A stretch of DNA of 64,000 nt from Flavobacteriales bacterium (GTDB lineage Bacteria > Bacteroidota > Bacteroidia > Flavobacteriales_E > Vicingaceae), in NCBI GenBank assembly GCA_020635795.1, contig JACJZD010000001.1, forward strand, positions 629,001 to 693,000, given 5' to 3'. The translations under genes were made by a program, and so were the position numbers. The notes beneath the pieces are model-generated. The model was not told where the DNA came from. It saw nothing but the letters and a program-made list of their open reading frames with translations, and made no database searches. Of this stretch, positions 51,582 to 61,542 are shown piece by piece (within the stretch, counting starts at the first letter, position 1; the number at the start of each line of letters is the position of its first letter).

Positions 51582-52503
51582 AACAGACAAAATATACATT
51601 GCCGGACATAGAGGTATGGTTGGTTCTGCTATTGAGCGTAAGCTTAAAAAGGAAGGTTATACCAATATTATTACTAGAACTTCTAAAGAATTAGATTTAC
51701 GTAATCAACAAGCGGTAAACGATTTTTTTGCTACCGAAAAACCTGATTATGTGTTTATGAGTGCTGCAAAAGTTGGGGGTATTTTAGCCAATAACATTTA
51801 TCGTGCAGAGTTTATTTATGATAACTTGATGATTGAATTGAATGTTGTTCATGCAGCACATGTAAATAAAGTAAAAAAAATGTTGTTTTTAGGTTCGTCG
51901 TGTATTTATCCTAAAATGGCTCCACAACCTATAAAAGAAGAGTATTTATTAACGGGTGTTTTAGAACAAACCAACGAGCCTTATGCTATTGCAAAAATTG
52001 CTGGTATTAAGTTGTGTGAATCGTACAGAAGACAATATGGCGATAATTTTATTTCGGTAATGCCAACCAATTTATATGGACCAAACGATAATTACGACCC
52101 AGAAAGTTCGCATTTGTTTGCATCTTTTATCCGTAAATTTATTTTAGCTCAACGCAACAACCAAAGTACCATTGAAATTTGGGGAGATGGTTCGCCAATG
52201 CGTGAATTTTTGCATGTTGATGATATGGCAGACGCTTGTTATTTTTTGATGCAGAATTACGAAGGTGAAGAAATTTTTAATATTGGAACAGGAACAGATG
52301 TTACGGTGTTGGAATTAGCCAATTTAATGAAAGAAGTTACAGGGTTTAAAGGCGAATACAAGTTTGATGCTTCGAAACCAAATGGCACACCTCGTAAGTT
52401 AATGGATGTATCTAAACTAGCAAAAGTAGGTTGGAAAAGTAAAATTTCCTTAAAAGAAGGTATTCAACTGGTTTTTGATGAAATGAAGAATAAGGAGTTT
52501 TAG
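51574..52503 (+). CDS. fcl: GDP-L-fucose synthase
   Basis: Fcl epimerises and reduces GDP-4-keto-6-deoxymannose to GDP-L-fucose. The 309-residue protein shows AGHRGMVGSAIERKLK, the AAKVGGILANN loop, the catalytic Ser/Cys in LGSSCIYPKMAPQPI and the YAIAKIAGIKLCESYRRQYG YxxxK motif. It overlaps gmd by eight bases, so the two enzymes are co-produced. The convergent repeat at 52516-52619 follows. The GDP-fucose would feed one of the glycosyltransferases of the adjacent locus. Confidence 0.96.
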   Translation: MNKTDKIYIAGHRGMVGSAIERKLKKEGYTNIITRTSKELDLRNQQAVNDFFATEKPDYVFMSAAKVGGILANNIYRAEFIYDNLMIELNVVHAAHVNKVKKMLFLGSSCIYPKMAPQPIKEEYLLTGVLEQTNEPYAIAKIAGIKLCESYRRQYGDNFISVMPTNLYGPNDNYDPESSHLFASFIRKFILAQRNNQSTIEIWGDGSPMREFLHVDDMADACYFLMQNYEGEEIFNIGTGTDVTVLELANLMKEVTGFKGEYKFDASKPNGTPRKLMDVSKLAKVGWKSKISLKEGIQLVFDEMKNKEF

Positions 52504-52515
52504 TCTTAATTTATT

Positions 52516-52619
52516 TGTCATTCTGAACGATGTTTTATTGAAACTTCAGTTTCAAAATAAAACAAAGTGATGAATCTTATAACTTAAAAAGAAGATGTTT
52601 CGACAAGCTCAACATGACA
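52516..52619. repeat. Long composite palindromic repeat after fcl
   Basis: The unit opens with TGTCATTCTGAACGATG and closes with CGACAAGCTCAACATGACA, so its outer ends are inverted (TGTCAT/ATGACA). An inner hairpin GTTTTATTGAAAC-TTCA-GTTTCAAAATAAAAC is split here by its loop. Another unit of the TGTCA...CGA family lies at 21676. Possibly a non-autonomous dispersed element; no ORF inside. Confidence 0.65.
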
Positions 52620-52681
52620 AAAAGGATAATACCGATTTTTCTGGGTTTCTTACCTCCAATCGGGCTTCGTAAGGAAAGCGG

Positions 52682-53437
52682 TTACTTCTTAACAAACTGT
52701 AATATTTTTGATAAAGGCTTAAAAATAAGCGTAAAAGCAGTTGGTTTTAATCCGTTTACTTCCCAAGCTCTTCGGTCTTCTTTGTTGGCTTTAATACGGT
52801 TGCTTAAACTAGCGTTGCTAACACCTCCAACCCTCATTTTAACTACTACACGAGGTAAATAAGCAATACTGGTTTTGAAACGGTGTATAAAGCGCAGCAT
52901 AATTTCGTAATCGGCAGCCGATTTAAATTGTAAATCGAACAATCCATGTTTTTGATAAACCTCCTTTTTTACAAAAAATGTGGGGTGAGGTGGCATCCAA
53001 CCTTTTAAAAACAATCCATCTTTGTATTTTTTCGATTTCCAATAACGTACAATTTTGTTCGTTTCAACAGCATCAACATAATACAAATCGCCATAAAGGG
53101 TATCCGTTTTTTCTTTTTCGAAAGTGGCTACCACATCAGCAATCACATTATTATCAATGTAAAAATCGTCGGAGTTGAGGTTAGCAATAATGTCACCAGT
53201 AGCTAAACCAATCCCTTTATTAATGGCATCATAAATTCCCTTATCTTTTTCGCAAATTATGGTAGTAATTTGGTTTTTGTATTTGTTTATAATTTCTAAG
53301 GTATTATCGGTTGAAACACCATCAATAACAATATACTCAATGTTATCGTAAGCTTGGTTTACAACCGATTGTATAGTGTCTTCAATAGTTTTTGCACTAT
53401 TGTAACAAACCGTTATGATAGATACTTTGGGCTTCAT
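52682..53437 (-). CDS. Family 2 glycosyltransferase
   Basis: This 251-residue GT-A fold enzyme lacks membrane segments. VSIITVCYNSAKTIEDTIQS is the N-terminal family signature, with the acceptor Asp in YIVIDGVSTDNT and the metal-binding DxD-like LNSDDFYID. The WMPPHPTFFVKKEVYQKHG segment recalls WcaA/colanic acid-type transferases. The donor is unknown; GDP-fucose or another nucleotide sugar is possible. It is the last gene of the minus-strand locus. The stop lies next to the composite repeat. Confidence 0.88.
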   Translation of the reverse strand: MKPKVSIITVCYNSAKTIEDTIQSVVNQAYDNIEYIVIDGVSTDNTLEIINKYKNQITTIICEKDKGIYDAINKGIGLATGDIIANLNSDDFYIDNNVIADVVATFEKEKTDTLYGDLYYVDAVETNKIVRYWKSKKYKDGLFLKGWMPPHPTFFVKKEVYQKHGLFDLQFKSAADYEIMLRFIHRFKTSIAYLPRVVVKMRVGGVSNASLSNRIKANKEDRRAWEVNGLKPTAFTLIFKPLSKILQFVKK

Positions 53438-54541
53438 TTAATTGGCAGAACTTTTAGATGCTATTTTCATGTAATTGGATTTTCTTTTCAAGAAAAATTG
53501 TTCGAAGTAATTGAAAGATAAAGTTGCCAAGCCAAAAGTACAAGTAATCATTAAACTATAAACCAATATATAATCAACAGTTGAATTGGTAGGTTGGTAA
53601 TGAAATACTTCAGTTAGAAGATAAGAAAGAATAACCAAGGTAAACATATGATAAACATATATGCCATAAGAGATTTTCCCTATAAAATCAAATAGTTTAT
53701 TTTCTAATTTAATAATGCTTTTAGGGTTGGTGCTTACATTCAAAATAATAAATAAATAAAATAAAGCATGAATTTCTTTATCAATAATTGGTAGTAATCC
53801 TAAAGGTTTATAGATAATAGAAACAATTAATACAGACCAAGAAACTATTTGAGTAAAGGGAAGGTAAATATAGTGTAATAGCTTACTTTTTGAAAAGTAT
53901 AAGTAAGCACCAATTCCACCTAAAGCCATACAATCGAAACGAGAGATACTAATAATAGTGTATAATTTTGGGTGAATAAAATTACTTGCTACTTTAAAGA
54001 TTAAGTAAACAATTATTACTCCAATTAGTGTTTTTAAAATATTTTTTGATTTGTTGACTAAAAAGGGCCAGAAGGCATAAAATTGCTCTTCTACTCCAAC
54101 AGACCATAGTGGTCTGATCGCCAAAGTTCCAATTCCTAATCCATACCCTATATTTGAAGCTAATAATGTGTATAAAAGAAAGCTTTCTACAACCTCACCT
54201 TGAGAAAAATTAATAAGTGATGGGTTTATAAAAAATAAGATAAACGTAGCAAAAATAACAAGATAATAAATAGGCCAGATTCTTAATATTCTTCGAATAT
54301 AAAACTTGGGAAGATTAATTTTTTTGAACGTTTCTTTTTCATGCATCATCAAATAAGTAATTAAAAAACCACTTAAAACAAAAAATAATACAACTCCATA
54401 TCCAGCCATACCAGTATTTCCATATCCTAATGGTTTTAAATCAAAAGCAGAAATAAAAATATCAATATGAAATATTAAAACAATTACAGCAGCAATAGCT
54501 CTAATTCCATTCAGACCAGGAAGATATATTTGTTTTTTCAT
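53438..54541 (-). CDS. Acyltransferase 3 family membrane protein (OafA-like)
   Basis: This 367-residue protein has about ten membrane segments and the acyltransferase-3 features GLNGIRAIAAVIVLIFHIDI (conserved Arg and His), VLFFVLSGFLITYLM and RPLWSVGVEEQFYAFWPFL. Such proteins O-acetylate surface polysaccharides from acetyl-CoA. It begins directly after the glycosyltransferase at 52682-53437 with no gap. No SGNH domain is attached. It probably decorates the glycan made by this locus. Confidence 0.88.
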   Translation of the reverse strand: MKKQIYLPGLNGIRAIAAVIVLIFHIDIFISAFDLKPLGYGNTGMAGYGVVLFFVLSGFLITYLMMHEKETFKKINLPKFYIRRILRIWPIYYLVIFATFILFFINPSLINFSQGEVVESFLLYTLLASNIGYGLGIGTLAIRPLWSVGVEEQFYAFWPFLVNKSKNILKTLIGVIIVYLIFKVASNFIHPKLYTIISISRFDCMALGGIGAYLYFSKSKLLHYIYLPFTQIVSWSVLIVSIIYKPLGLLPIIDKEIHALFYLFIILNVSTNPKSIIKLENKLFDFIGKISYGIYVYHMFTLVILSYLLTEVFHYQPTNSTVDYILVYSLMITCTFGLATLSFNYFEQFFLKRKSNYMKIASKSSAN

Positions 54542-54564
54542 ACTTTAGTAGGTTGTATTTACAA

Positions 54565-56286
54565 CTACTTTCTTGAAACCACACAATTCTCCAACACCAA
54601 CATGTCCATATCGGTTCTTAAGTAGCAGGCTAATGCTTCTTTTGGTGTGTTTACAATGGGTTCGTTTTCGTTAAACGAAGTGTTTAATAGAATTGGAGTA
54701 CCTGTTTTTTGTCTGAATTTCTCAATCAAATCGTAGTATCTATCGCCTTTTTCAACAGTTTGTAAACGACCAGTTCCATCAACGTGAGTTACAGCAGGTA
54801 TTTCGGCATGTTTTTCTTTTCTAATTGGATAAACCTTTTCCATAAAAGGAACTTTGTCGGTTTTCTCAAAATATTCAGCAACGTACTCCTCTAAAATTGA
54901 TGGAGCAAAAGGTCTAAAGCTTTCTCTACGTTTTATTTTAGAGTTTAGCAATTCTTTAGCATCAGTTCTTCTTGGGTCAACAATAATAGAACGATGACCT
55001 AAAGCTCTCGGTCCAAACTCCGCTCTACCTTGAAACCATCCAATTACCTTACCAGCAACCAATGCATCTGAAACTAAATCCAATAGTTCATCATTGTTGT
55101 ATCTAGTGTATTCTACTTTTTCAGCTTTTAAACAAGCTTCAATATCCTCATTACTCGATTTAGAGCCTGTGTAAGCATTATAAATAGCAAGTAATCTGTC
55201 GTTTTCTAAAATATGATTGTATAGCCATAAAGCAGAGCCTAATGCTGTTCCAGCATCATGTCCAGCTGAAGGGATATACACATTTTTAAAAGTAGTACGT
55301 TCTAAAATTTTACCATTGGCAACAGAGTTTTGAGCAACTCCACCAGCAATGCAAATGTTTTCTAGCCCCGTTCTTTTTTGTAAATGGTTTAAAATATGAA
55401 AAATTAACTCTTCTGTAACTCGCTGAACTGAAGTTGCAATGTCTTTGTGTTTTTGAGTCAATTCGTCACCACTTTTACGAGCTGGACCCAATAAATTTTC
55501 TAATTCTTTAGAAAAAATAGATTCAATGTGAGGGTCACCATTTTCCCAACTCATACTCACACCTTCTTTGGCATGAGTAAAGTATTTGGTATTTAACTCA
55601 AACAATCCATTGTCTTTAAAAATAATGATTTTCTTTAATTCATCAACATATTTAGGTTCACCATAAGGAGCTAATCCCATAACTTTATACTCATCACCAT
55701 AATGTGGAAAACCCAAATATTGAGTTAATGAAGTATAAAATATTCCAGCAGAGTGAGGATAAATAACAGAATCTAAAACATCAATTTTTTTTCCTTTTCC
55801 AGTAGCAATCATGGTGGAAGTAAAATCTCCAAAACCATCAATGGAAAGTATGGCTGATTCATCAAAAGGAGAGGCAAAAAAGGCACTAGCTAAGTGACTT
55901 CTATGGTGTTCAATGTTTTTTACTTCAGCTTTAATTTGTTCTTCAGTAACATTGAAAATTTTTGAAAGTTCTCCTTTAACGCTTACTACTTTTTTTGAGT
56001 TAGCAAGTCTATCTTTTAAAGCTTTTACTGAAACCAAGTTTTTTGCAGCATGTACAATCTTTTTATGCAAATTGGCTGATGGGTCGCGCGAAATAGTAAT
56101 ATAATCTACTTGAGTAATGTCAATATTAGCTTCTCCTAAACAAAATTTAATGGCTTCTGATGGAAATCCTGCCCAATGCTTAATTCTTCTAAATCTTTCC
56201 TCTTCAGATGCAGCAATAACATTTCCATCCTTTAAAATACAGGCTGATGAATCTCCGTGATATGCATTAATTCCTAATATATACAT
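54565..56286 (-). CDS. Carbamoyltransferase (NodU/CmcH family)
   Basis: The enzyme transfers a carbamoyl group from carbamoyl phosphate to a hydroxyl, probably on a sugar or polysaccharide. The N-terminal domain starts MYILGINAYHGDSSACIL with the ASEEERFRRIKHWAGFP motif. The C-terminal part shows GWFQGRAEFGPRALGHRSII, RRESFRPFAPSIL and LLNTSFNENEPIV, all diagnostic of this family. At 573 residues it is full length. Carbamoylation is a known glycan decoration in the context of NodU-type genes. It lies between the acyltransferase gene and a glycosyltransferase. Confidence 0.9.
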   Translation of the reverse strand: MYILGINAYHGDSSACILKDGNVIAASEEERFRRIKHWAGFPSEAIKFCLGEANIDITQVDYITISRDPSANLHKKIVHAAKNLVSVKALKDRLANSKKVVSVKGELSKIFNVTEEQIKAEVKNIEHHRSHLASAFFASPFDESAILSIDGFGDFTSTMIATGKGKKIDVLDSVIYPHSAGIFYTSLTQYLGFPHYGDEYKVMGLAPYGEPKYVDELKKIIIFKDNGLFELNTKYFTHAKEGVSMSWENGDPHIESIFSKELENLLGPARKSGDELTQKHKDIATSVQRVTEELIFHILNHLQKRTGLENICIAGGVAQNSVANGKILERTTFKNVYIPSAGHDAGTALGSALWLYNHILENDRLLAIYNAYTGSKSSNEDIEACLKAEKVEYTRYNNDELLDLVSDALVAGKVIGWFQGRAEFGPRALGHRSIIVDPRRTDAKELLNSKIKRRESFRPFAPSILEEYVAEYFEKTDKVPFMEKVYPIRKEKHAEIPAVTHVDGTGRLQTVEKGDRYYDLIEKFRQKTGTPILLNTSFNENEPIVNTPKEALACYLRTDMDMLVLENCVVSRK

Positions 56287-56324
56287 GTTAAAATCTTTGT
56301 TTTGGCTAAGTTATGAATTCAAAT

Positions 56325-57461
56325 TTAAAGTTGAAAAAGTTGTTTGTACTGTAAAAGCGTTTCAGAAACATCAGTCTTGTTAATAATATAATCGTAAGTT
56401 TTTTTTGTATAAATGTTAAAATCAACTGCTGAAAGAGTTGCTAAATAATCAATTTTTTTAGAAAAAACATCTTGTTTGTCAAGTGGAATATCAAATCCAA
56501 CACCTATTTTTTCTAATTCTCGCCAAGGAGTTTTATCCGATAATATAACAACACACGAATTTTTCATGGCTTCGATGATACTGTGTCCAAAATTTTCGCC
56601 TGTTGAAGGCAGGAAAAAAGCATGGTAATGTTGAAGTGTTTCATTCACTTTTTCATGATGTAAAACTCCCATATAATTTACAACGATGTTGTTTGGCATT
56701 TGGTTGATTATGTTTTGACATTCCATCCAATATTCGTCTTTGTATATTGGACCATAAATATCAAACTCAATGTTTTTTTTACAATTTTTAAGCACACTAA
56801 GAGCATATAAGGTGTTTTTTTCGGGTGCAATTCGAGCAATAGAAATTAATTTAAGATGATTTTCTTGTTTAGGTTTTTCGGTATAAGGGGTTGAACTTTT
56901 TTCAGGTAGATTGTTTGCTACAATAATTTTTCTTTTTGTTCCAAAATGTCGTTCAATATCCTTTTTTTCTTCCAAACTGGTAGCCTGAAAAGTACAGTTT
57001 TTGAATAAATTCAGTAGCTTAATTATTGATAAAAAAACTTTCTTCTTGTTGGCTTTAACAGCTAAAGAGCCTCTAGATAGCATTCCTCTTACTGATAAAA
57101 CCGAATTAATTTTTAGTTTTTTTGCAATAAAAAGAGGTATTAAAGTGAAATATGGAGAATATAGACTATTGCAATATACAACGTTAGGCTTGGTTTCTAC
57201 TATTATTTTTTTAATAGTGGAATAACTAGTATTATTGTTGGAGAGGTAAAAAACAGACGATTTATCAAGTTGATTCCAACAATTTGTATTAATGTTTGAA
57301 TAAGGAATACTCTCTAAATAATCGGTATTTCTTGTAACAATATAAACATGGGCAGATTCACTCAAATAGCTAACTAAATTACTAATAGAGCGAATTGGTC
57401 CTCCTGCTTTAAAACCAGGCTTGTACCAATCAATAAATATGAGTATTTTCTTCTTCACCAT
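56325..57461 (-). CDS. Glycosyltransferase family 4 protein
   Basis: This 378-residue GT-B fold enzyme has the N-terminal substrate loop FKAGGPIRSISNLVSYLSE typical of GT4 transferases and a C-terminal donor site LISIARIAPEKNTLYAL, IYGPIYKDEYW and PSTGENFGHSIIEAM (the E-x7-E region). No membrane segments. Its start overlaps the polysaccharide deacetylase stop by one base, so the genes are coupled. The donor sugar is unknown. Confidence 0.87.
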   Translation of the reverse strand: MVKKKILIFIDWYKPGFKAGGPIRSISNLVSYLSESAHVYIVTRNTDYLESIPYSNINTNCWNQLDKSSVFYLSNNNTSYSTIKKIIVETKPNVVYCNSLYSPYFTLIPLFIAKKLKINSVLSVRGMLSRGSLAVKANKKKVFLSIIKLLNLFKNCTFQATSLEEKKDIERHFGTKRKIIVANNLPEKSSTPYTEKPKQENHLKLISIARIAPEKNTLYALSVLKNCKKNIEFDIYGPIYKDEYWMECQNIINQMPNNIVVNYMGVLHHEKVNETLQHYHAFFLPSTGENFGHSIIEAMKNSCVVILSDKTPWRELEKIGVGFDIPLDKQDVFSKKIDYLATLSAVDFNIYTKKTYDYIINKTDVSETLLQYKQLFQL

Positions 57462-58222
57462 TAGTATGTTTTTGGTTTAGAAAGAAAATAATTAACATGA
57501 TGAATTGGCCAATTACCTTCAATATGTCGTCTGTTTATAACTCTATTATCAAAAGAATAATAGTTGGTGTAATTATCTCCTCCAAATATATATTGATGAT
57601 GTTTAGTTACAAGATTTAATGCTTCTTCATCAATATCGGTATTTCTACCATATGTCCATGCAAAATATTCGCAAGTAGATTCTATTTGCTCCTCTATACG
57701 ATTTTTAGATTCAGTAATTTGTTTTTGCAGTTGCATGTTGTTTAAGCCAACTAAACGAACATGATCATAGGTGTGGCTACCAATTGTAAAACCTTTTTGG
57801 TGTAATTCTTTTATCATTTTCCATGTCATTGGTTGTTTATTTATATGAACAACATTTTTGGTAAAATGTTTAATGTAATTCTCGTTGCCATCAATAAAAC
57901 CTGGATTAATAAAAAAAGCAGCGTTTGTATTAAAATCAGTAAGAACTGGAGCTATTTTAGTGTAACATTCTTCAAACCCATCATCAAAAGTAAAAGCAAT
58001 CAGTTTTTGGTTTTGGAGGGTTTTGTTTTGAATTGCATCAACAGCATCTTCAATTCGAATAAAATCGGCTTTTTTAGAAAGTTTGTTTAATAAATCATGA
58101 AATACTTCTTTTGGTAAATCATTTCTCCCAATATAATGGCTATTTAAAATATGAATTCCATTAGCAATCGATTTTATACTGCCAAGGGAAGATAATATAG
58201 TATTTCGTAATATATTTTTCAA
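57461..58222 (-). CDS. Polysaccharide deacetylase (NodB-type, carbohydrate esterase 4)
   Basis: This 253-residue protein has the CE4 metal-dependent deacetylase motifs: FTFDDGFEECYTKIAP (motif 1, catalytic Asp) and IGSHTYDHVRL (motif 2, zinc His). No signal peptide is evident. Only a TTG start at 58222 fits, because no ATG lies near the beginning; it begins four bases after the upstream gene's stop. It probably deacetylates an N-acetyl sugar of the locus glycan or an intermediate. Confidence 0.83.
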   Translation of the reverse strand: MKNILRNTILSSLGSIKSIANGIHILNSHYIGRNDLPKEVFHDLLNKLSKKADFIRIEDAVDAIQNKTLQNQKLIAFTFDDGFEECYTKIAPVLTDFNTNAAFFINPGFIDGNENYIKHFTKNVVHINKQPMTWKMIKELHQKGFTIGSHTYDHVRLVGLNNMQLQKQITESKNRIEEQIESTCEYFAWTYGRNTDIDEEALNLVTKHHQYIFGGDNYTNYYSFDNRVINRRHIEGNWPIHHVNYFLSKPKTY

Positions 58223-58226
58223 GCGT

Positions 58227-59192
58227 TTACCAAGAATCTAAGTCGGCTCTATAAAGAACCCACTTTTTTTGATTTAGCAGTTGAGTATTATTGGTTAAAT
58301 CTTTAACTACAATATGAATTACTTTTTTTATTTTGTTAAAATTATTCAACTTAATTGCTTCTATAATAATGTCGTTATGAGGATTAGCTGCAATAGATAA
58401 AAAACTAATAGCATGAATTTTTTTTACCTCTTTACATAAATGGTTCAATCCTTTCATCAAGAATTGTGTTTCATAATTATTGGTAGCTACTTCTCCGATT
58501 ATTAATTCTCTAATTATTTTTTTTCTAATATTTATTTTTACTCCAAATTGAACAATATCATTTCCATCTTTATAAGAAAGGTAGTATTTTTTAGTTTTAT
58601 AATAATAAGCTCTCCAATCATTAAAGGTTTCAGAATCGTCTTGGTGTATTTGGTTTTTTATTAAAGTTATGTTGTTTAGTTTTTTTTCATTAAAAATAGA
58701 TTTCAATTTAAAATCATTTATTGGAAATAAAAACGAAAATAGGCTATTGGGTTTAATATACCAGTGTAAATCAAGTAAATGTTTCCAATTGTTTTTTTTA
58801 AAACCAATAAATGCGGCAGGAAGTGGTGTCGCAATAAGAAAATCAATTTGAGGGGTTGTGTTTAAGTTCTCATCAACAAATTTTAAAATTTTTTTAAAAA
58901 TTCCACAACCTCTATATTCTGGCATAACTATAGCATTTACACCTTTGTATGCATTGTATTTTTTGCTATTAAGTTGATAGGGCCAATGAAATAATGCAAA
59001 AAAACCAACCACTAAATTATGAGCATCTTCATCAATAACAATAATTTTTATGGCGTTATGTTGGAATTGATGTTCGTAAAATTTATGGAAGAATTCAGTA
59101 TAAGTTTTTAACTCATAGTTATATTCTCTACAAATCAGGTTCATGACTTGTTTTTTATATTCATCGGTATAGTGAGAAACAACTAATTTCAT
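58227..59192 (-). CDS. GNAT-family acyltransferase in the polysaccharide locus
   Basis: This 321-residue protein resembles GNAT N-acyltransferases: the acetyl-CoA loop appears as VMPEYRGCGIFKKILKFVD, preceded by VVGFFALFHW. The C-terminal half has no motif I know. It probably acylates an amino sugar or lipid-linked sugar, since CE4 deacetylases and N-acyltransferases often work in succession, but this is inference. It is encoded 4 bases upstream of the deacetylase TTG start and overlaps the upstream glycosyltransferase stop by four bases. Confidence 0.7.
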   Translation of the reverse strand: MKLVVSHYTDEYKKQVMNLICREYNYELKTYTEFFHKFYEHQFQHNAIKIIVIDEDAHNLVVGFFALFHWPYQLNSKKYNAYKGVNAIVMPEYRGCGIFKKILKFVDENLNTTPQIDFLIATPLPAAFIGFKKNNWKHLLDLHWYIKPNSLFSFLFPINDFKLKSIFNEKKLNNITLIKNQIHQDDSETFNDWRAYYYKTKKYYLSYKDGNDIVQFGVKINIRKKIIRELIIGEVATNNYETQFLMKGLNHLCKEVKKIHAISFLSIAANPHNDIIIEAIKLNNFNKIKKVIHIVVKDLTNNTQLLNQKKWVLYRADLDSW

Positions 59193-60166
59193 AGCTTAAC
59201 TAAAGATTGATACAAGTTTTTATATTTATTGGCGATACTATTTGGAGTGTAATTTTGTGCGTTTTGATATCCCTTATTTATTAAATCGTTTCTATAACCA
59301 TCATCGTCTATTAGCTTTATTAAACCAGCTGTTATTTCTTCTATTTTGTATGGGTCAACAAGTAAAGCCGCATTTTTTGCAACTTCGGGCATTGACGATA
59401 AGTTTGATGTAATTACAGCTCTTCCAATTGCGTTGGCTTCTATAATAGGCAAACCAAATCCTTCGTGTAAAGAAATAAAAGCTACAATATCACAGTTTAT
59501 ATATTCAGTATAAATTTCTTCTCTTGTTAAGTTAAATTTATTTGTAAAATTAATATTGGAATTCTTTAACAGAAGTAATTGGGTATCGGTTAATTTTCCA
59601 ATAACTACAAGCTCAACTTTTAATCCTTTAGTGGCTTCAATCAACCTGTTTAAATTTTTGTTTGGTTTAGTACCAATATGTAAAATGGTTGGTGTTGAAT
59701 TTAATTTTTCTTTGATTTTTTGTTTAAACTCAAGAGGATAGCAATTAGGAATAACTTCGATTTTTTGTTCAGGTATATTAAGATAACGAACTAAATTATT
59801 TTTGGTATGATTTGATACTGTTGTGATTTTAGCAACATTCATAGCTGGTATTTTGTAAATAATCCAACCATATAACCATTTTTTTATACCCTTTAAATCA
59901 AATTCATAATGGTTAGTGTCGTGAAAAGTTAAAACTGTTTTATTTGTAGGAAGAAATAAAGAGTAATAACCTACACCTCCTGTTATATGTATGATATCTG
60001 AATTAATTTTTTTTACAGTTTTAACGTTTTTCCAGAAAGATGGAAACTCCTTGTCATAAAAATCTGTTATTTCAAAATCAATAAGACATTTTTTAATGGT
60101 AGTAAATAGCTCTTCAAAACTAAATCCGCCAAAACTTTTAGATCTATGTAAAAAAAGCAGTTTCAT
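59189..60166 (-). CDS. Glycosyltransferase family 4/1 protein
   Basis: This 325-residue GT-B enzyme has the donor-site motifs TILHIGTKPNKNLNRLIEA and SLHEGFGLPIIEANAIGRAV, followed by SSMPEVAKNAALLVDP, the classic GT1 group pattern. The N-terminal part is short, as in many locus-encoded transferases. It overlaps the polymerase gene upstream by one base. No membrane segment. Donor unknown. Confidence 0.87.
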   Translation of the reverse strand: MKLLFLHRSKSFGGFSFEELFTTIKKCLIDFEITDFYDKEFPSFWKNVKTVKKINSDIIHITGGVGYYSLFLPTNKTVLTFHDTNHYEFDLKGIKKWLYGWIIYKIPAMNVAKITTVSNHTKNNLVRYLNIPEQKIEVIPNCYPLEFKQKIKEKLNSTPTILHIGTKPNKNLNRLIEATKGLKVELVVIGKLTDTQLLLLKNSNINFTNKFNLTREEIYTEYINCDIVAFISLHEGFGLPIIEANAIGRAVITSNLSSMPEVAKNAALLVDPYKIEEITAGLIKLIDDDGYRNDLINKGYQNAQNYTPNSIANKYKNLYQSLVKL

Positions 60167-61485
60167 TAGTTTTCATTAAGTTGTCTCTTTTCGATGTGGT
60201 TTAAAGCTAATATTAAAGCAAAAGAAAACCAATAACTGAAACCATCAAAATAATTAAAAGTAGTATTATTAAGAAAGAAGATAGGTGGCAGAATAGCCAA
60301 TAATAAGGCAATTTTAAGCAAGGCTATACTCACTATTTTTGTATTTAGAAATGTTAGTAACGCAAACAAAAATATACTCCATCTTAATAAGATTAAAAGT
60401 ATACCACCAATTATTCCTAGTTCCAACACAATTCTTTCTCCTTCTTCTTCAAAGGGTAAATCTGTTCGGTAATTAGAAAGTACCATTCCAGTACCTTGAT
60501 AAGTAGTTCCAATCCCAAAACCTAACCAACCTGCTTCATTGGCATATTTAAAAAGATTAATTCTATTTAATGTTCTATCTCTAGCTCCGTATCCTTCTCT
60601 TCCTTTTTCGGCTACTTGCTCCACAATTTCTGCACGTTTAAGAAAAGCTGAAATGGCAGTATTAAAAGTATCACTTACATTATACAAAATAGTGGTTAAG
60701 ATAATCCCAACAATAATTGAAACAATTACATTTTTTCTAAGAATAGGGACTTTAACAAATAAAAAAGCTGTAATGAATAAAAAAAATAGAAACATTAGGG
60801 CCAATGGTAATCTTGAACCACTCATAAACTGATTAAGAACACCTAAGAATAATAATACAACATAAAAAACTACGGAACGATTTTTTTGATACAAATAATA
60901 GATATAACTGAAAAAAAGAGTTGTTGTAAACAGTAAATAAACATTGTATATTTTAACAAAACTAAATATAGACAAGGCTCTAGTATATTCAGCCACTCGA
61001 TTATATTTTTGTTCCTCGTTGGGTAAATAATTTAGAATATGGTCGACAGGTAAAAAATACTGAATAATTCCAACAATATATATAGGTATAGATAAATAGG
61101 CAAGAAAACGAATTGTTTTTTCAAAAAAATTGGTGCTGTTAAAATAGTGCGGAACAATTAATAATAGCGGAATGAAAAATACATAATTGATAAGTCCGAA
61201 CAATTTTACTAACCAACTAGTTTTATAACTTGGATTAACAAAACTTAAGAAACACCATAAAAAAAGTAATACAATAAATAATTGATATGATTTTTTTAGG
61301 TAAGGTAATCGGAAATTGGTTTTGGCTAGAAATAATAAATATGTTAGGGAAAACAGTAGATATTTAACAGCGAATATTGGAGTACTCCATTGTGGAAAAA
61401 CCCATTTTCGAAACACACCATCAATTACTATCCAAATTAAGGAAATAATTAGCAGGCGTTTTGTTAATATATCAAGATTTAGCAT
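60166..61485 (-). CDS. O-antigen polymerase/ligase-like membrane protein (Wzy type)
   Basis: This 439-residue protein has about 11-12 membrane segments and a large periplasmic loop between residues 270 and 350 (GYGARDRTLNRINLFKYANE, WLGFGIGTTYQGTG), the topology of Wzy polymerases and WaaL-type ligases. The conserved GFGIGTT loop before the last helices fits Wzy_C proteins. It likely polymerises or ligates the glycan built by this locus. No flippase (Wzx) gene is visible in the window. Confidence 0.78.
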   Translation of the reverse strand: MLNLDILTKRLLIISLIWIVIDGVFRKWVFPQWSTPIFAVKYLLFSLTYLLFLAKTNFRLPYLKKSYQLFIVLLFLWCFLSFVNPSYKTSWLVKLFGLINYVFFIPLLLIVPHYFNSTNFFEKTIRFLAYLSIPIYIVGIIQYFLPVDHILNYLPNEEQKYNRVAEYTRALSIFSFVKIYNVYLLFTTTLFFSYIYYLYQKNRSVVFYVVLLFLGVLNQFMSGSRLPLALMFLFFLFITAFLFVKVPILRKNVIVSIIVGIILTTILYNVSDTFNTAISAFLKRAEIVEQVAEKGREGYGARDRTLNRINLFKYANEAGWLGFGIGTTYQGTGMVLSNYRTDLPFEEEGERIVLELGIIGGILLILLRWSIFLFALLTFLNTKIVSIALLKIALLLAILPPIFFLNNTTFNYFDGFSYWFSFALILALNHIEKRQLNEN

Positions 61486-61542
61486 ATTTGAACTAAGACA
61501 AAGATATACAATAAAAAATCTTTAATATTGCTTTTAAGCATA

